The position numbers were made by a program, and so were the translations under genes. Shown in pieces: positions 53,168-62,500 of a stretch of 64,000 nt of DNA; position 1 is the stretch's first letter, and the number at the start of each line of letters is the position of its first letter. The stretch is taken from the NCBI RefSeq assembly GCF_963548695.1, contig NZ_CAUUWA010000001.1:25867-89866 (forward strand), in the 5' to 3' direction. Under the pieces are notes generated by a model that was not told the DNA's origin, ran no database searches, and saw nothing but the letters and a program-made list of their open reading frames with translations. The DNA comes from an uncultured Fretibacterium sp. GTDB taxonomy: Bacteria > Synergistota > Synergistia > Synergistales > Aminobacteriaceae.

Positions 53168-53988
53168 GCTCTCTTCTCCTCTCCGTCCATTCCTCTCAGG
53201 CCCTCCCTGTAGAGGTCGTAAAAGTGGTGTGTGGGGCCATGTCCCTTCCCGATGGAAAGCGCGTGTTCGATGGCCGTGGTAACGTAGCGCTTGGCCCGTT
53301 CCGCGGCCCCGGCGACGTCGTATCCCAGGGCCAGATTCGAGGCGATGGCCGAGGAGAACGTGCAGCCCGTGCCGTGCGTGTTTTTCGTGTCGATGCGGTG
53401 CGCCTCGAGGAGCCGGAAGTCCGTGCCGTCAAAAAGGACGTCGACGGCGTCCCCCGAGGCATGCCCGCCCTTCACCAGGACGCTGCAGCAGCCCATGGCG
53501 TGGATGCGCCGTGCCGCCTCCTTCATGTCGTCCAGGGTTTCGATCTTCATGCCGGCGATCCGCTCTGCCTCCGGGATGTTCGGCGTCAGGACGTCCGCCA
53601 GGGGAACGATCGTCTCGATCAAGGCGCCCACCGCCCCGGGGTCCATCAGAGGGCAGCCGTTCTTGGCGTACATGACCGGATCGACGACCACGTTTTGGGG
53701 GGCGTACCGCTTCAGCCTCCCCGCGACGGCCCTCATGCACACGGGGGTGGAGAGCATCCCCACCTTCACGGCATCCGCCCCGATATCCTCGAAGACCGCG
53801 TCCATCTGCTTCTCGATCATGTCCGGCGTCACGTCCTGGATGGCGATTACCCGGCTGGTGTTCTCCGCCACCACCGATACGACGACGCTCATGCCGAAGA
53901 CCCCGTGGGCCGAGAACGTCTTGAGGTCGGCCTGGATCCCCGCTCCGCCGCTGCAATCGGAGCCCGCTACGGTCAACACTTTACGCAT
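53164..53988 (-). CDS. thiD: Hydroxymethylpyrimidine/phosphomethylpyrimidine kinase ThiD
   Basis: A 274-residue ribokinase-fold enzyme that phosphorylates HMP and HMP-P for thiamine synthesis. VLTVAGSDCSGGAGIQADLKTF (in two parts, VLTVAGSDCSGGAG and IQADLKTF) is the N-terminal signature; VVDPVMYAKNG, LTPNIPEAE, VLVKGGH and the catalytic THGTGCTFSSAIA block follow. ATG 53988 is chosen for its GGAGG eight bases upstream; the frame extends to 54009. First gene behind the TPP riboswitch, coupled to cytX. No thiC, thiE or thiM is in the window. Confidence 0.94.
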   Translation of the reverse strand: MRKVLTVAGSDCSGGAGIQADLKTFSAHGVFGMSVVVSVVAENTSRVIAIQDVTPDMIEKQMDAVFEDIGADAVKVGMLSTPVCMRAVAGRLKRYAPQNVVVDPVMYAKNGCPLMDPGAVGALIETIVPLADVLTPNIPEAERIAGMKIETLDDMKEAARRIHAMGCCSVLVKGGHASGDAVDVLFDGTDFRLLEAHRIDTKNTHGTGCTFSSAIASNLALGYDVAGAAERAKRYVTTAIEHALSIGKGHGPTHHFYDLYREGLRGMDGEEKRA

Positions 53989-54013
53989 GGCAAGGACCTC
54001 CCGAATCAAAAGT

Positions 54014-54050
54014 TGAAGGGCGCCTTTCCATTACAGGAAAGCGCCCTTCT
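54014..54050 (-). terminator. Intrinsic terminator of the TPP riboswitch
   Basis: On the reverse strand GAAGGGCGCTTTCC pairs with GGAAAGGCGCCCTTC around TGTAAT, followed by AACTTTTG. It lies between the aptamer and the thiD ribosome site, so it is the likely expression platform: TPP binding would allow this stem and stop transcription. Confidence 0.8.
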
Positions 54051-54068
54051 TCGTGACGACACACATCT

Positions 54069-54152
54069 CTGCTTCCCTACGCCGGTATTAGCCGACAGGT
54101 TCAAGGGGTCAGGTTTTAACCTTCTCAACGCACTTCAGTTCCCCCGCAAACG
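54069..54152 (-). promoter_or_regulatory. TPP (THI-box) riboswitch
   Basis: Reading the reverse strand from 54150: GGGGGAACTGAAG, then GTTGAGAAGG (the CUGAGA-type loop), ACCCCTTGAACCTG, GCTAATACCGGCGTAGGGAAG. The last two segments are the canonical 3' half of the TPP aptamer with correct order and spacing. The downstream genes thiD and cytX agree with thiamine-pyrimidine control. Confidence 0.95.
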
Positions 54153-54238
54153 ATATTCTTTTATCCAAGCCCTATTCTAGGCCAGTGCCGAACCGAAGTC
54201 AAGCGCACGATATCCGCAATATCGGGCGGATACCGCCC

Positions 54239-54266
54239 TTGAATTTGTACTCAAACCTGATAATAT
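54239..54266 (+). promoter_or_regulatory. Possible promoter giving a leaderless xerC transcript
   Basis: TTGAAT (54239-54244), 16-base spacer, TAATAT (54261-54266; GATAAT overlaps at 54259). The expected transcription start falls at about 54273-54274, on the ATG of xerC, which has no ribosome site before it. Confidence 0.4.
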
Positions 54267-54273
54267 TTGAAAA

Positions 54274-55170
54274 ATGGACGCAAAGACGATAGACGGCGCC
54301 ATCGACGCCTTTATGGCGTATGTCGGCAGCAGGACCGCTTCCGAGCATACGCTGACTAACTATGCGGTGGATCTGAAGCAGTTTTCGGAGTATCTGGAGG
54401 GGCGGTCCCTATCGGACGTCAGCCTCGTGGAACCTGCGGTTCTGCGCTCTTATCTCCGGGAACTGTCGGGGTGGGGCTATGCCCGAACGACGATATCCCG
54501 CAAGCTCTCCTCCCTGCGCGGCCTCTTCTCCTTTTTGAAGGAACGCGGCATCCTGGACAGGGATCCGGCCCGTGCCCTACGCGGCCCCTCGGCCCCGCGG
54601 GGACTGCCGAAGGCGCTCTCGGAGGAGGCCGTGAATCGGATGTTCGAGATGGCCTCGGCGAGCGAGTCCCCCGTCCGGGACACGGCGATCCTGGAGCTGC
54701 TCTACGGGTGCGGGCTTCGGGTGTCGGAGCTCACGGGGCTCAAGTGGGCGGACGTGGACATCCAGGAGCGCTGGATCGTCGTCCTGGGCAAGGGGGACAA
54801 GGAAAGGCGCGTGCCCTTCGGGAGCTGCGCGCGGAGGGCGCTCGAGCGGCTTGGGGCGCAGCGCGACCCGGCGGAGCCCTACGTCTTTTCAGGGCGCGGG
54901 GGCAAGGCCCTCACGGTTCGGACGGTGCACCGCATCGTTACGACCCTGGCCGAGCGCGCGGGGCTGGAGGGCGTGACGCCCCACGTCCTGCGCCACAGCT
55001 GTGCGACGCACCTGGTGGAGCGGGGGGCGTCGCTGAAGTTCGTGCAGGAATTCCTGGGGCACGAGAGCCTCTCCACGACGCAGATCTACCTCACCATCAG
55101 CGCGTCCTGGATGAAGGAGAGCTACGCCTCGGCCCATCCCCGGGCCAGGGTCGGCGAAGATGCTTCGTGA
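54274..55170 (+). CDS. xerC: Tyrosine recombinase XerC (CodV-type)
   Basis: A 298-residue tyrosine recombinase that resolves chromosome dimers. The N-terminal SAM-like core-binding domain spans ~8-100 (TLTNYAVDLKQFSEYLE). Catalytic residues are present in order: Arg in GCGLRVSELTGL (~149), Lys in GKGDKERRVPFG (~173), HVLRHSCATHLV (~237-248), HES (~263) and Tyr in TQIYLTIS (~271). It leads the xerC-hslV-hslU-codY order known from Firmicutes (codV-clpQ-clpY-codY). There is no ribosome site before its ATG, and a promoter sits so close that the mRNA may be leaderless. Confidence 0.92.
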   Translation: MDAKTIDGAIDAFMAYVGSRTASEHTLTNYAVDLKQFSEYLEGRSLSDVSLVEPAVLRSYLRELSGWGYARTTISRKLSSLRGLFSFLKERGILDRDPARALRGPSAPRGLPKALSEEAVNRMFEMASASESPVRDTAILELLYGCGLRVSELTGLKWADVDIQERWIVVLGKGDKERRVPFGSCARRALERLGAQRDPAEPYVFSGRGGKALTVRTVHRIVTTLAERAGLEGVTPHVLRHSCATHLVERGASLKFVQEFLGHESLSTTQIYLTISASWMKESYASAHPRARVGEDAS

Positions 55171-55255
55171 GACTGTCCCGCGAGGCCGGAACGATATATG
55201 GCGACAACGATGAGAGAACGGAAAAGAGAGAACGGAAACGGAAGTTGCGGAAAGG

Positions 55256-55795
55256 ATGAGGACACTGTTTAAGGGAACGACCATCGTGTGCGTCCGCTCG
55301 GGAGAGAGGGTGGCCATGGCCGGGGACGGCCAGGTAACCCTGGGGAGCCAGATCGTCAAGTCGGGGGCGCGGAAGGTGCGCCGCCTCTTCAACGGGAAGA
55401 TCCTGACGGGGTTCGCGGGCAGCACCGCCGACGCCATGACCCTGCTCGAGCGGTTCGAGAACCGTCTGGAGCAGGAGAAGGGTGACCTGATGAAGGCGGC
55501 CGTCAAGCTGGTGAGGGAATGGCGCACGGATAAAGCGCTGCGCCGCCTCGAGGCGATGATGCTGGCGGCGGATTCCAGGCACACCCTGCTGCTCAGCGGG
55601 GCGGGGGACATCCTGGAGCCGGAGGGCAGCGCGGCGTCCATCGGGTCGGGGTCCGGTTATGCCCTGGCTGCGGCGCGGGCGTTCTGCGAGGGGACGGACT
55701 GGCCTCCCGAGCGCATCGCCAAACGAGCCATCGAGCTGGCCTCGGAGATCTGCATCTACACGGACAACGTTGTGACGCTGGAGGTGCTGGAATGA
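55256..55795 (+). CDS. hslV: ATP-dependent protease peptidase subunit HslV
   Basis: A 179-residue threonine peptidase. After a seven-residue propeptide the mature N-terminus is TTIVCVRSGERVAMAGDGQV, with the catalytic threonine at residue 8; GSQIVKSGARKVRRLF and GFAGSTADAMTLLERFE follow as in HslV/ClpQ. It forms the proteolytic double ring capped by HslU. The stop overlaps the hslU start (ATGA). The ATG at 55256 lies tight against GGAAAGG. Length is normal (~175). Confidence 0.95.
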   Translation: MRTLFKGTTIVCVRSGERVAMAGDGQVTLGSQIVKSGARKVRRLFNGKILTGFAGSTADAMTLLERFENRLEQEKGDLMKAAVKLVREWRTDKALRRLEAMMLAADSRHTLLLSGAGDILEPEGSAASIGSGSGYALAAARAFCEGTDWPPERIAKRAIELASEICIYTDNVVTLEVLE

Positions 55796-57198
55796 CGCCC
55801 CATTTGGACTCCGCCCTGACGCCCTCCCGGGTGATCGAGTATCTGGACCGCTATATCGTAGGTCAGGAGAAGGCCAAGCGCGCCGTGGCGGTGGCGCTTC
55901 GCAACCGCCTGCGCCGCAGGATGCTCCCACCCGAGATGGCGCACGAGGTCATGCCCAAGAACATCCTGATGGTGGGGCCGACGGGCGTGGGTAAGACCGA
56001 GATCGCCCGGCGCCTGGCGACGCTGGTTCATGCGCCCTTCATCAAGGTCGAGGCCACGAAGTTCACGGAGGTGGGGTATGTGGGACGGGACGTGGAGTCC
56101 ATGATCCGCGACCTCGTCGAGTTCGCCGTGACCATGGTGCGCAAACGGATGCTGGAGGACGTCCAGACTCCCGCTCTGGAGCGGGCGGAGCAGCGCCTGG
56201 TCGACGTCCTGCTGCCCAGGAGCGAAAAGAAATTCTCCGTCCCCGATTTCATGAAGGTGTTTGGGGCCGGGGCCGGGACCGATACGGAGGAGGAACGCCC
56301 CTCCGAGGAGGAGCACGGGCAGGAGACGACCCGGTCCAAGCTCCTGGCGATGCTGCGGGAGGGGCGACTGAACGACCGCGAGGTCGACGTCGAGGTCTCG
56401 GACAACTCGGCGGCCATTCCCGTCCTGGGCGGAGTCGGGATGGACTCCGTGGGGATCAACCTGAGCGAGATGCTCAGCGGGATCCTGCCCAAGAGGTCGA
56501 AGAAGCGCCGGATGAAGGTGGGGGAGGCCCTGAGGGCCTTCCAGGGCGAGGAGGCCGAGAAGCTGATCGACTCGGACGCCCTCGCGCAGGAGGCGCTGGA
56601 GAAGGTCCAGGAGGACGGCATCGTCTTTCTGGACGAGCTGGACAAGGTCGTCGCCAGGGGAGGGGCCGCCGGTCCCGACGTGAGCCGCGAGGGGGTCCAG
56701 CGGGACCTCCTCCCGATCGTCGAGGGGTCGGTCGTCCAGACCCGCTACGGCCCGGTCAGGACGGACCACATCCTCTTCATCGCGGCCGGGGCCTTCAGCG
56801 GCGTAAAACCGTCCGACCTGATCCCCGAGCTCCAGGGACGTTTCCCCATTCGCGTCGAGCTCCAGCCCCTGTCCTGGGAGAACCTCCAGCAGATCCTGAC
56901 GGAGCCGGAGAACAGCCTTCTGAAACAGTACAGCGCCCTGATCGCCACCGAGGGCACGGAGCTGCGTTTCACGGAGGACGCGACCCGCGAGATCGCGGAG
57001 CTGGCCAGCCGTATGAACGCGGAGATGGAGGACATCGGGGCGCGTCGGCTGCACACGATGCTGGAGCAGCTGCTCGAAGAGATCAGCTTCAGCGTCTGCG
57101 ATGCGCCGACGGAACGAATCGAAATAGATGCGGACATGGTCCGGGAACGGCTGAACGGCCTGGTCGAGGACAGGGACCTTCGCCGCTATCTTCTTTAG
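55792..57198 (+). CDS. hslU: ATP-dependent protease ATPase subunit HslU
   Basis: A 468-residue AAA+ unfoldase, partner of HslV. LDRYIVGQEKAKRAVAVALR is near the start, Walker A is GPTGVGKTEIARRL near 63-76, FIKVEATKFTEVGYVGRDVE the pore region, and Walker B IVFLDELDKV near 278. The intermediate I-domain runs ~110-240 and contains an acidic EEERPSEEEHGQE insert. The C-terminal tail LRRYLL inserts into HslV. Length is typical (~450-465). Confidence 0.96.
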   Translation: MTPHLDSALTPSRVIEYLDRYIVGQEKAKRAVAVALRNRLRRRMLPPEMAHEVMPKNILMVGPTGVGKTEIARRLATLVHAPFIKVEATKFTEVGYVGRDVESMIRDLVEFAVTMVRKRMLEDVQTPALERAEQRLVDVLLPRSEKKFSVPDFMKVFGAGAGTDTEEERPSEEEHGQETTRSKLLAMLREGRLNDREVDVEVSDNSAAIPVLGGVGMDSVGINLSEMLSGILPKRSKKRRMKVGEALRAFQGEEAEKLIDSDALAQEALEKVQEDGIVFLDELDKVVARGGAAGPDVSREGVQRDLLPIVEGSVVQTRYGPVRTDHILFIAAGAFSGVKPSDLIPELQGRFPIRVELQPLSWENLQQILTEPENSLLKQYSALIATEGTELRFTEDATREIAELASRMNAEMEDIGARRLHTMLEQLLEEISFSVCDAPTERIEIDADMVRERLNGLVEDRDLRRYLL

Positions 57199-57481
57199 AA
57201 ACAGAAACCCTTTGAAATTACGGAGGGGCTCGGGGTAAAGTGCCTAAAGGAACTTTGACATTTTATTGGATATAGTTTCTATTGTATTGAATTATTCTGC
57301 GGTCTTTGTTATTATATCCTAAATTTGTCGAATATGGTTTTCGGAGATTTTTACGTTTTTTGGCATAGGTCTTTCCAGAAAACCGGGGGATCCGAAGATA
57401 GGATGGGCCAAACAAATAGGATCGCCTGCCGAAAATGTATGCGGCGGCCGAAAGGTTTTGTTTTAAGGAGGGCTTCGATTG
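57199..57481. other. AT-rich intergenic region before codY
   Basis: About 280 bases, markedly AT-richer than the flanks. A perfect -35 TTGACA at 57255 is followed at 17 bases by TCTATT (57278), and a second pair (TTGAAT near 57288, TTATAT near 57312) is possible. AATTTGTCGAATATG (57323) is a partial match, about 10 of 15, to the CodY box, so autoregulation is conceivable but weakly supported. codY can thus be expressed separately from hslVU. Confidence 0.5.
57255..57283 (+). promoter_or_regulatory. Candidate codY promoter
   Basis: TTGACA at 57255-57260, a 17-base spacer and TCTATT at 57278-57283 (perfect -35, four of six for -10). It is about 200 bases before the codY start. Confidence 0.5.
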
Positions 57482-58417
57482 ATGGAAAAAAAGGCTGAGA
57501 AAACCCGTGGCTCCAGGAAAACGGGCGTGAAGGGAAGAACCACCGTTGCGTTGGACGACGGCAAGGGAAATCTGCTGAACGCGAAGGCTTTGGGCGTAAC
57601 GGACTCCGACGCCGTCGAGGTGGCGCTGGGGGACCTTCTGGAGAAGACCCGGCAGGTGGGGCGTGCTCTGCAGAACCGCCGCGAGGGGGATCCCCTGGAT
57701 TACGTCAAGTTGGCCAAGCTGCTCTCGGAGTTTTCGACGGCCAATGTCTACATCGTGGATCAGTCGGGAAAACTTCTGGGATATACCTGGCTTCCCGAGT
57801 ACGAGTCCCGGACGCTTCTGGAGAGCCTGAAGGAAGGGGCGATGCCGACGAGCCTGACCGACAAGATGAATCGTTATCGTGAATCCGTTATCTGCGACGA
57901 GGACGTCTTCCTCTTCGACGATCCCAGTACTGGAAGGAGGCCGGAGAAGCATCTGATGTACGTTCCCATCTACGGCGCCGCGGCGGAACGGCTGGGGACG
58001 GTCCTTCTGGTCCGTTTCCATGCGCCCTTCGTAGTTCGGGACGTGCTGCTGGCGGAGTACCTGGGGTCGCTCGTCGGTATCGAGATGCTCAACGATCGGA
58101 ACCGCACCATCGAGGAGCACTCCCGCGACCGCATTGCCGTCCAGATGGCGATGCGCGCCCTCTCCTACTCGGAAATAGAGTCCATGAAGCACATCATCGC
58201 GGAGCTCGGGGGCCAGGAGGGGGTTGCCGTGGCCAGCAAGGTCGCGGATCGGGTCGGCGTGACCCGAAGCGTCATCGTCAACGCCCTGCGCAAGCTGGAG
58301 AGCGCCGGATTGATCGAGAGCCGCAGCCTGGGGATGAAGGGCACCTACATCAAGGTGCTCAGCCCCCTTTTCGTGGAGGAGCTGGGGGTGGCCTCCTCCA
58401 CTCGCGTCGCCTACTGA
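57482..58417 (+). CDS. codY: GTP- and BCAA-sensing global regulator CodY
   Basis: A 311-residue regulator. The first ~65 residues are a basic extension (EKTRGSRKTGVKGRTTVALDD) not present in Bacillus CodY (259 residues). The GAF sensor domain covers ~75-215 (VYIVDQSGKLLGYTWLPEYES; MYVPIYGAAAERLGTVLLVRF). The winged HTH at the C-terminus is ASKVADRVGVTRSVIVNALRKLES and SRSLGMKGTYIKVL, nearly identical to Firmicute CodY. ATG 57482 follows AAGGAGGG. It likely couples nutrient status to amino acid use and motility, with flgBC next downstream. Confidence 0.93.
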   Translation: MEKKAEKTRGSRKTGVKGRTTVALDDGKGNLLNAKALGVTDSDAVEVALGDLLEKTRQVGRALQNRREGDPLDYVKLAKLLSEFSTANVYIVDQSGKLLGYTWLPEYESRTLLESLKEGAMPTSLTDKMNRYRESVICDEDVFLFDDPSTGRRPEKHLMYVPIYGAAAERLGTVLLVRFHAPFVVRDVLLAEYLGSLVGIEMLNDRNRTIEEHSRDRIAVQMAMRALSYSEIESMKHIIAELGGQEGVAVASKVADRVGVTRSVIVNALRKLESAGLIESRSLGMKGTYIKVLSPLFVEELGVASSTRVAY

Positions 58418-58547
58418 TCGTGTCGCCTACTGACGCGCGATCTTGCGGGCAGATGGTCGGGGCGGGGGATACGCGGCGGGAAAAGTACTCGCTTTTTACT
58501 CCGCGGGTCTCTCGCTGTAGTATAATTTGGGTGGAGAGGTGAGGAGC

Positions 58548-58949
58548 ATGTTGGGCGAGTTCACCTGGAAAGTTTTGGAGAAGGATATGGAGGGTCTGGC
58601 ACAGCGCTTTAAGGCCGTGTCGAGAAACGTCGCCAACGCGGATACCCCGGGTTACGCCCGGCGCAACGTCTCCTTCGAAGACCAGCTTCGGGATGTCATT
58701 CAATCGGGAAAGAAGCTGCGTATGACCGTTACGGACCCCGCTCATATCCCTACGCGTCCCCTCTGGGTCTCGGACGTAAAGCCGGTGGAGCTGAAGATAC
58801 GCGATGAGGCGTATCGGCTGGACGGCAACAACGTCGACCCGGAGCGGGAGATGGCGGTCATGTCGGAGACGCGCATGATGTATAACGCCATGAACCGTCT
58901 GGCGGCCAAAAAATTTGCCATTTACCGCTCCGTCATATCGGGACGGTAG
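58548..58949 (+). CDS. flgB: Flagellar basal-body rod protein FlgB
   Basis: A 133-residue proximal rod protein. QRFKAVSRNVANADTPGYARRNVSFE near 16-41 (seen in parts, NVANADTPGYARR) is the flagellar rod family signature, and the C-terminal YNAMNRLAAKKFAIYRSVISG is typical of FlgB. ATG 58548 follows GAGGTGAGGAG. A TATAAT at 58521-58526 is a likely -10, with no clear -35. The protein shows the vehicle lives in a motile or formerly motile lineage. Confidence 0.94.
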   Translation: MLGEFTWKVLEKDMEGLAQRFKAVSRNVANADTPGYARRNVSFEDQLRDVIQSGKKLRMTVTDPAHIPTRPLWVSDVKPVELKIRDEAYRLDGNNVDPEREMAVMSETRMMYNAMNRLAAKKFAIYRSVISGR

Positions 58950-58973
58950 CTTTTTAAGGGGAGACCTCGGATC

Positions 58974-59393
58974 ATGAGAATATTCGAGAGTATGGAGGTC
59001 GCGGGCAGCGCGCTGACGGCCCATCGTCTCTGGATGGACACGATATCCTCCAATTTGGCGAACATCAACACCACCCGCACCCTTGCGGGCGGTCCCTACA
59101 AGCGCAGGGTGCCGGTCTTCGCCGAGATGCTGGACAAGACGATCGGCGGGTATCGGGATATAGGGGGGGTTCGCGTCACGGAGATCACGGAGGACAAGAC
59201 CCCGCCTCGCCTGGTTTATCAGCCGGAGCATCCGGACGCCAACGCCGAGGGGTATGTGGCCTTTCCGAACGTCAACCTGGTCCGGGAGATGACGGATATG
59301 CTTGTGGCGAGCCGTGCCTATGAGGCGAACCTTTCCGTGGCCACCAGCGCCCGCGATATGTGGAACGGCGCCCTGGAGGTCCTGCGCGGCTGA
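58974..59393 (+). CDS. flgC: Flagellar basal-body rod protein FlgC
   Basis: A 139-residue rod protein. SMEVAGSALTAHRLWMDTISSNLANINTTRT (parts: LTAHRLWMDTISSNLANINT) is the N-terminal rod motif, and the C-terminal YVAFPNVNLVREMTDMLVAS with RAYEANL is diagnostic for FlgC. It follows flgB by 24 bases. The expected fliE and fliF do not follow; instead there is a terminator and then mfd. Confidence 0.95.
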   Translation: MRIFESMEVAGSALTAHRLWMDTISSNLANINTTRTLAGGPYKRRVPVFAEMLDKTIGGYRDIGGVRVTEITEDKTPPRLVYQPEHPDANAEGYVAFPNVNLVREMTDMLVASRAYEANLSVATSARDMWNGALEVLRG

Positions 59394-59435
59394 GCTCGTG
59401 AGGTACTTTTTGTTCTTTGTTTACTGACGACAATT

Positions 59436-59464
59436 CCGACGGATTCCCTCCGTCGGTTTTTTTG
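59436..59464 (+). terminator. Rho-independent terminator after flgC
   Basis: CCGACGGA pairs with TCCGTCGG around TTCCC, followed by a run of eight T's (59457-59464). It separates flgBC from mfd. Confidence 0.95.
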
Positions 59465-59502
59465 TTTTTTGCTTCTTTCTTTGTTTATGGGGAGGTTTGA
59501 AC

Positions 59503-62500
59503 GTGCAGGGACGACAACGCCCCGTGGTGGGCGATTTGGATGGGTTGAAGGAGCTTTGGGAGAGCGGGGGAAGCGTGCATGACCGCGCCGGCGGCTCGGC
59601 TCGGGCCTGGATGTGTCCGGAAGGACGCATTGCGGCCATTTTCCCCGATGTGCGCCAGGCATCGGAGTTCGCCCTGGACCGTAAGGCGTTCTTTCCCGAG
59701 AGGCCCTTGTTCCGCCTCGCCGAGCTTCCCCTGACCCTGCAGACGATCGGCAGCCGGCCGCTTCTCCTCGAGCGGGGGGAGACGATTCGGCGCTGGACGT
59801 CGGAGGGCGGCGTTCTGGTCACGACCCCCGGGGCCCTGATATCCCCCTGTCTCATGGCCGATGGAGAGCTCCCCGTGACCTGCGGGGAGGAATATGCCAG
59901 GGACCGCCTGGTGGCCTGGCTCGAGCGCAGCGGATATCAGCGTGCGGACCTCGTCTGGTCGCCGGGGCAGTACGTCCTGCGCGGCTTCATCATGGACGTC
60001 TTCGATCCCGGCCACGCCCTTCCCCTGCGCTTCGAGTTCTTCGACGACGTCGTGGAACGAATAAGCGCCTTTCAACCGTCGACGCAGAAGACCGTGGCCG
60101 GGCTCGACGCGGTCTTTCTGCACAGCCTCTCTGGTGCGCAGGCCTTCATGCCGCCGGCCCTGCTGCCGGCCGACACTCGGGTCATCCTCTATGAACCTCA
60201 AAGTATCGAGGCGCAGGCCGTCTCCTTCCATTGGCTTTGGGAGGAGCTCCGCTCGGAGGCGCACGTCGATCCCGTCCCCTCCTGGGATGAGGTGTTCCGC
60301 GACCTGGCGCGCTATCCGCGCCTGAGGGTGACGCGCGGGGTGGATTGGACGGAGGCTCAGCTCGATGTGGAGGAGCTTCCCCCCTTCAAGGGGGACTTCG
60401 GGGCGGTCCTGCGCCTCTGCCGCGACCTGGACCGGCGCGGCTGCGCCGTGTGCGTATACAGCGAGAACGACCGGTTCCTGGACGGGGAGAGCGGACCGTT
60501 CGCTCAAGTCCCCTTCGTCGAGGTACGGAAGGGGGCCCTTTCCTCGGGCTTCGTGGACAGGGCCGCGAAGCGCGCCTTCATATCGGACCGAGAGCTCTCC
60601 GGGGTCTCCGCCAGAGCGTCCTCCTCGGAATGGCGCGCTCCGCTGGAGTGGCGGGATCGGCTGTCGGCAGGGCAGCTCGTCGTACACGAGGACTACGGGC
60701 TGGCCGTCTTCCGCGGCATCGAGGAGATCGTCTCGGCGGGGGCCTCCATGGACGCCCTGGTGCTCGAGTTCGCCGAGAACAAGCGACTTCTGGTCCCCGT
60801 CCTCCAGTCCCACAAGCTCACGGCGCTTGTGGAACACCAGAGCGACGAGACGGAGCTGGATACCCTCCGGGGCTCCCGGTGGCGCAAGTCCAGGGAGAAG
60901 GACAAGCAACGCGCCCAGGAGGAGGCCAGGGCCCTGATCGAGATCTTCGCTCGCCGCGAGCTGGAGCGCCGGGACCCGCTGGCGGACCCGGACGAGCTTT
61001 ACGAGTCGTTCGTCAAGGCCTTTCCGTACACGGAGACGGCCGACCAGCTCAAGGCCACGGCGGAGATCATGGAGGATCTGTCCGGCCCCTTTCCGATGGA
61101 CCGCCTTCTCGTCGGCGATGTAGGATTCGGAAAAACGGAGGTCGCGCTGAGGGCGGCTTTCCGGGCCGTCGCCGCGGGCCGCCAGGTCTGCGTGCTGGTC
61201 CCGACGACGATCCTGGCTCAGCAGCATTATGGAACCTTCCGTTCCCGCCTCTCGGGCTTTCCGGTCTCAGTTGGGATCCTCTCCCGATTTACCTCGAGGT
61301 CGGAGGCGGGGCGCACCGCGTCGAGCGCGGAGGACGGGTCCGTCGACATCGTCATCGGGACGCACAAGCTGCTGCAGAAGGGGATCAAGTTCAAGAACCT
61401 GGGACTTCTCATCGTCGACGAGGAGCACCGTTTCGGCGTTATGCACAAGGAGAGCCTGAAACAGACCTATGGGGCGGTCGATATTCTGAGCCTGTCGGCA
61501 ACCCCGATACCGCGTACCCTGGCGATGGCTCTGAGGGGGCTGCGCAGCATCTCGGTGCTCTCCACGCCCCCGGAGGACCGCCTGCCCGTGACGACCTTCG
61601 CGGGGCCCTGGCAGACCGCGCTGGTGCGTAAGGCCGTGGCCTGCGAGCTGGAGCGGGGAGGGCAGGTCTATTTCGTCGTCAACCGCATCGCGCGTATGGA
61701 GGAACAGCGTCGGATGCTTGCCGCCTTCTTCCCCGAGGCCAGAATCCACGCCGCGCACGGCCAGATGCCGGAACGGGAGTTGGAGAGGACGATGCTGGAC
61801 TTCTACGCGGGGGCAATAGACATCCTGATCTGCACGACGATTATCGAGAGCGGCCTGGATGTGGGCCGCGCCAACACGATCATCGTGGACGACTCCCAGG
61901 AGCTCGGGCTGGCCCAGATGTACCAGCTCCGCGGCCGGGTGGGGCGCCGTGGGGAAAGCGCCTTCGCCTACTTCTTCTATCCGGAGCGTGAGGAACTGAG
62001 GAAGGAGACGGCGGACAGGCTGGAGGCCATATCCACTCTGACGGACCTGGGGTCGGGCTACTCGATTGCGCGGCGGGACCTGGACATCCGGGGCGGGGGG
62101 GAGATCGGCGGAACCACGCAGCACGGAAAGAGCAGGACGGGGGGCTTCAGCCTCTTCTATCGGATGCTGGAGGAGGAGCTGGACCGCCTGCGCGGCGTGG
62201 AGAACCGGCTGACGGAGGTCGCCTACGACCAGGGGGGCTCCATCCCCGCCTTCTACATCCCTCAGGAGGGGGTGCGGGTCACGCTCTATCGGCGTCTCCT
62301 TCAGGTGGTGGGGCTGGACGAGCTCATGGCCCTGATGGGGGAGATGGAGGACCGTTTCGGACCCCTTCCCGAGCCCGTCCGTCTTCTCACCGGCCTGACG
62401 GCGATACGGAACTGCGGGGCCGCCCTCGGGTTGCGCACGGTCTCGGTCAGGAAGGGTGGAACCTCGGCGGAGGGCAAACTCGATGGGTTGGCCCCGTTTT

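Noticed and set aside
57323..57360. CodY box upstream of codY
   Set aside because: Best matches are only about 10 of 15 bases, expected by chance in AT-rich DNA; mentioned but not listed as a site.
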